Assembly (NCBI GenBank): GCA_005883245.1 | Contig: VAXT01000071.1 | Span: 1 to 8,869, forward strand | From: Actinomycetota bacterium | Lineage (GTDB): Bacteria > Actinomycetota > Thermoleophilia > Gaiellales > Gaiellaceae | DNA length: 8,869 nt | Reading direction: 5' to 3' | Part shown: positions 6,840 to 8,869 of the stretch, in pieces | Numbering within the stretch: position 1 is the stretch's first letter | Layout of the letters: each line of letters opens with the position of its first letter | Notes under the pieces: model-generated | Databases searched by the model: none | Seen by the model: the letters and a program-made list of their open reading frames with translations, nothing else | What the model was told of the DNA's origin: nothing | Program-made: the position numbers and the translations under genes

Positions 6840-8296
6840 GGCACTCGGTAGGTGCTCAGCCGGCCGGCGCGTGCAACCAGCCGGCCGCCACAGTGCTTCT
6901 TCCAGCCATAGTGCGTGACCACTTGGCGGATGCCCAGCTGGCCGAGGTAGCGGCAAGGCGTCTTCTGGAGCTGGCGGAGCCGGCGGTCGGCCGCGAGCGG
7001 CGCTGTCGTCGAGTAGCCGGACGGATGTTCGTGCGGGGCCTGCATCAGGTAGTAGAGGTAGACGCTTGCGCTCTGGCTGCCCGCCTCGAAGACGGGGAGC
7101 TCGAGCAGTCGCCCGGGCGAGTGTTGCTCGAGCGCGGCGTACACGCGGTTGTGCGGGTCGGCAGCGGTCGGGTGGAACGTCCCGAGGCGCAGGTCGACGA
7201 GCAGGAGCACGGCGACGACGGCTGCTGCTCCCGGCAGGCGCAGCCTCGACACGGCCGCAGCGACGAGGCCCGCGAGCGCGAGGCAGGCGATCGGCATCAT
7301 CCGCTCCGGCACCCGCGTGTGGCGCAGGCCGGGGACGTGCTTCCAGATGAAGTGGTAGCCCGGCAGGTTCCCGCCGAGCGAAAAGAGGATCGGGATCAGC
7401 GCTCCGAGGCCGAGCACGAGCGCCATGCCCCAGCGGCGGCGCAGGAGGAGCACGACGAGCCCTGCGGCGGCGAGCACGGCCACGGTCCAGCCGACGTAGA
7501 CGATCCCCTCGAGCACGCGCGTGTCCCTCGACAGGAAGTCGGGAACGCGGGCCGAGTAGTGCTCGACCTGGCGGAACTGACGGCCGCTGCCGCCGGTCGT
7601 TCCCCGCACGGCGAGCGCGTCTGCGAGGAGCCCGGCGCCGAGCGCGGGCACGGCGAGCAGTGCCGCCCACGGCAGCCGGGCGAGCGCGTACGCGGCGAAG
7701 AAGGAGATGGCTCCGAGCGCGAGACGCTCGAGCGCGTACAGCGACAGCGGCAGAAGCATGGCGATCCACGCGAGCAGGTGGCCCGCGCTCCACTGCGCCT
7801 GGAGATATGGCGCCATCGCGAACGCCAGGCCCCCCGCGAGCGACGCGCCGCGCGTGGCGCCTACCTCCCGGAGCCAGAGCGCAGTGAAACCGCCGGCGCC
7901 CAGGAAGCCGAACAGGACGAAAACGTTCCACGCGAGCACCGTCCCGAGCGTGGCCTGGAGCGGCCAATAGACGTACCCGAACGGCCAGCCGGCGAAGTTC
8001 CAGCGCGGCTTGGCCTCCGGCTGGAAGCTGTACGGGTCCCGCCACGGCGTCCGCCTGTGCTCGAGCTGGTGCCCGACGAGCCAGAGGTTGTAGCTCGTCT
8101 GCAGGTGGTCGCCGGGCGCCGCCTCGCCGTAGCCGGGCTTGCCCTCGGCCATAAACGACGTGTCCAGGGACCTGGTCCCGGGCCATGTCGCAAAGAGGCC
8201 TGCCCCGACGAACAGTGCGCAGGCGAGCGCTACAAGGCCCGCGCGGCCGCGAGCAACTCGTCGAAGTCCGGGACCTCGCCGGGATCGTGACGCCAT
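6836..8296 (-). CDS. Polytopic membrane protein, GT-C glycosyltransferase-like
   Basis: This encodes a 486-residue integral membrane protein. A basic N-terminus is followed by a membrane segment (about 19-37) and then a long extracytoplasmic loop with GDHLQTSYNLW and an acidic RDPYSFQPE segment (62-94). This layout resembles GT-C glycosyltransferases, where an acidic residue in the first loop is catalytic. More membrane segments follow (about 110-135, 151-166, 173-216, 268-305, 334-368), then a roughly 110-residue soluble tail. The PGYHFIWKHVPGLRHTRVPERM stretch (as LPGYHF and RHTRVPERM, 321-343) matches a motif common in YfhO-like and related membrane transferases. ATG 8296 is the best start although it overlaps the peroxiredoxin gene by 67 nt; the frame is open further upstream but that part is peroxiredoxin shadow. 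Likely lipid-linked sugar transfer, by analogy only. The region near 188-195 may lack part of a helix pair. Confidence 0.72.
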   Translation of the reverse strand: MASRSRRGPGLRRVARGRAGLVALACALFVGAGLFATWPGTRSLDTSFMAEGKPGYGEAAPGDHLQTSYNLWLVGHQLEHRRTPWRDPYSFQPEAKPRWNFAGWPFGYVYWPLQATLGTVLAWNVFVLFGFLGAGGFTALWLREVGATRGASLAGGLAFAMAPYLQAQWSAGHLLAWIAMLLPLSLYALERLALGAISFFAAYALARLPWAALLAVPALGAGLLADALAVRGTTGGSGRQFRQVEHYSARVPDFLSRDTRVLEGIVYVGWTVAVLAAAGLVVLLLRRRWGMALVLGLGALIPILFSLGGNLPGYHFIWKHVPGLRHTRVPERMMPIACLALAGLVAAAVSRLRLPGAAAVVAVLLLVDLRLGTFHPTAADPHNRVYAALEQHSPGRLLELPVFEAGSQSASVYLYYLMQAPHEHPSGYSTTAPLAADRRLRQLQKTPCRYLGQLGIRQVVTHYGWKKHCGGRLVARAGRLSTYRVP

Positions 8297-8691
8297 GCGC
8301 GCCGCACCGTACCGCCGCGCTCGACCAGGAAGGTCGTTCGCTCGGCGACGTCCTTCAGCCCGCGGAACTCGTGAGCGACGCCGAACGCGCGCACGGCATC
8401 TCCGTTCCAGTCGGACAGAAACTGGATCTCGCCGAGGTCGAGCGCCTGGCTCCACGCCGTCTGCGTCCACGGCGAGTCGCGCGAGATTGCGAACGGCGTC
8501 ACGCCCGCCTCTTCGAACTCCGCTCTCCTGTCACGCAGGAGCTCGAGCTCGTTCGTTCAGGTCGACGACCAGGCGAAGAGGAAAAACAGAAAGAGCGCCG
8601 AGCGCCCGGCGACGAGGTTCGAGCAAATCGCCGGCTCGCGCGGAGCCATCCAAACCGTCGCGTCGGGGACGCTGTCTCCGGGACCGAGCAT
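8230..8691 (-). CDS. Selenocysteine-containing peroxiredoxin-like protein (TGA read as Sec)
   Basis: This encodes a 153-residue thioredoxin-fold peroxiredoxin (AhpC/TSA, redoxin type) if the in-frame TGA at 8559-8557 is read as selenocysteine 45. Before it, from ATG 8691, come MLGPGDSVPDATVW and the strand LFLFFLFAWSST. After it come TNELELLRDRRAEFEEAG, PFAISRDSPW, FLSDWNGDAV, GLKDVAERTTFLV and a C-terminus ending VPDFDELLAAARAL. The recoded codon falls exactly at the peroxidatic position of the T-x-x-C-T-x-E-L type motif, which otherwise has no cysteine; the only Cys is C23. Start ATG, TGA and stop are all in one frame. A SECIS-like hairpin begins 15 nt downstream. Expected role: reduction of peroxides in the cytoplasm, probably as a 1-Cys-type enzyme. 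Conventional calling would give only residues 64-153 from GTG 8502. Alternative: a pseudogene or a sequencing error at one base. Confidence 0.85.
8520..8546 (-). promoter_or_regulatory. Candidate bacterial SECIS hairpin
   Basis: On the coding (minus) strand a perfect 6-bp stem, CTCCTG (8541-8536) with CAGGAG (8530-8525), closes a five-base loop CGTGA (8535-8531). Below it are two G/A mismatches (8542/8524 and 8543/8523), then G-C, C-G and U-G pairs (8544-8546 with 8522-8520). The UGA ends at 8557, leaving 21 nt to the loop. Bacterial SECIS elements lie within the coding region just after UGA, with a short stem and a G in the first two loop bases. The loop here has G second, and spacing is in the usual range. 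This would recruit SelB with Sec-tRNA. Confidence 0.75.
8557..8559 (-). other. In-frame TGA, predicted selenocysteine codon
   Basis: The TGA interrupts the peroxiredoxin frame at codon 45, between FAWSST and TNEL. It is the only stop between ATG 8691 and the terminal stop at 8230. It occupies the peroxidatic cysteine position, where Cys-to-Sec replacement is known in bacterial peroxiredoxins such as PrxU of Eubacterium acidaminophilum. One base change would turn TGA into TGC or TGT (Cys), so a sequencing error is the main competitor, but that would not explain the hairpin downstream. Confidence 0.82.
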
Positions 8692-8733
8692 GGAGCGACC
8701 CTACCGTCAGCAGCGATTTAGATCCTGAGCGAC

Positions 8734-8869
8734 CTAGAACCTGATCGCCGCGACACGGTCGACGAGCTCGCGCAGCGGGTGATGCGACGGAGGCGCCGAG
8801 TCGAGCAGGAACCGGCCGAGCCGCTCCGCCTCGTCATCCTCCAGCGAGACGGCGGCTTCAACTCTCGCG
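8734..8869 (-). CDS. Partial unknown gene entering from the right edge (C-terminus)
   Basis: A minus-strand frame enters at the right edge and ends at TAG 8736-8734, giving 44 complete C-terminal residues: an acidic/aliphatic segment (VSLEDDEAERLGRFLLD) followed by APPSHHPLRELVDRV and the end AAIRF. The composition is convincingly protein-like, with amphipathic helices predicted on both sides of the proline-rich APPSHHP turn. I do not recognise the family. The stop lies 42 nt upstream of the selenocysteine peroxiredoxin start on the same strand, so it is probably the preceding gene of the same operon. The start and most of the protein lie outside the window. Confidence 0.65.
   Translation of the reverse strand, partial: ARVEAAVSLEDDEAERLGRFLLDSAPPSHHPLRELVDRVAAIRF

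Noticed and set aside
6231..8290. Very long open frames on both strands overlapping the cupin and membrane protein genes
   Set aside because: Arg/Ala/Pro-rich shadow translations caused by high GC; they conflict with recognisable families in the chosen frames.
8230..8502. Stand-alone 90-residue protein starting at GTG 8502
   Set aside because: It would be only the C-terminal half of a peroxiredoxin fold without active site, while the same frame continues upstream with matching family sequence except for the TGA.

Overview
The window is very GC-rich and densely packed, with little non-coding DNA. Codon use (strong G/C at third positions, occasional GTG starts) and gene families point to a high-GC actinobacterium, perhaps of the Thermoleophilia type (Gaiellales/Solirubrobacterales). 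The lineage is an inference from remembered family resemblance, not from a marker gene.

Left part (1-1531): a possible edge-truncated minus-strand gene, then a tight plus-strand operon encoding a Mth938-like protein, a YbhB/PEBP-family protein and a universal stress protein, joined by a 1-nt overlap and a zero-base junction. Next comes a decay corridor (about 1654-2500). It holds a metallo-beta-lactamase-fold hydrolase that has lost its central HxHxDH block and is frameshifted, followed by an isolated slice of an ATP-dependent DNA ligase (LigD-type) adenylation domain. The corridor runs convergently into an intact RNA-repair pair on the minus strand: RtcB RNA ligase and its activator archease, overlapping by 8 nt.

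Middle part (4509-6839): a minus-strand DUF4328-type membrane protein is divergent from a plus-strand pair, a five-Asp-box beta-propeller protein and a cupin. The cupin gene and the next minus-strand gene converge so closely that both stop codons lie in one CTAG.

Right part (6836-8869, minus strand): a probable operon of an edge-truncated unknown protein, a peroxiredoxin-like protein and a polytopic GT-C-like membrane protein. The peroxiredoxin is the most notable item. Its frame is interrupted by one TGA exactly where the peroxidatic cysteine belongs, homology continues on both sides, and a hairpin of bacterial SECIS type starts 15 nt after the TGA. It is best read as a selenocysteine peroxiredoxin of 153 residues that ordinary gene calling would truncate to a C-terminal stub lacking the active site.
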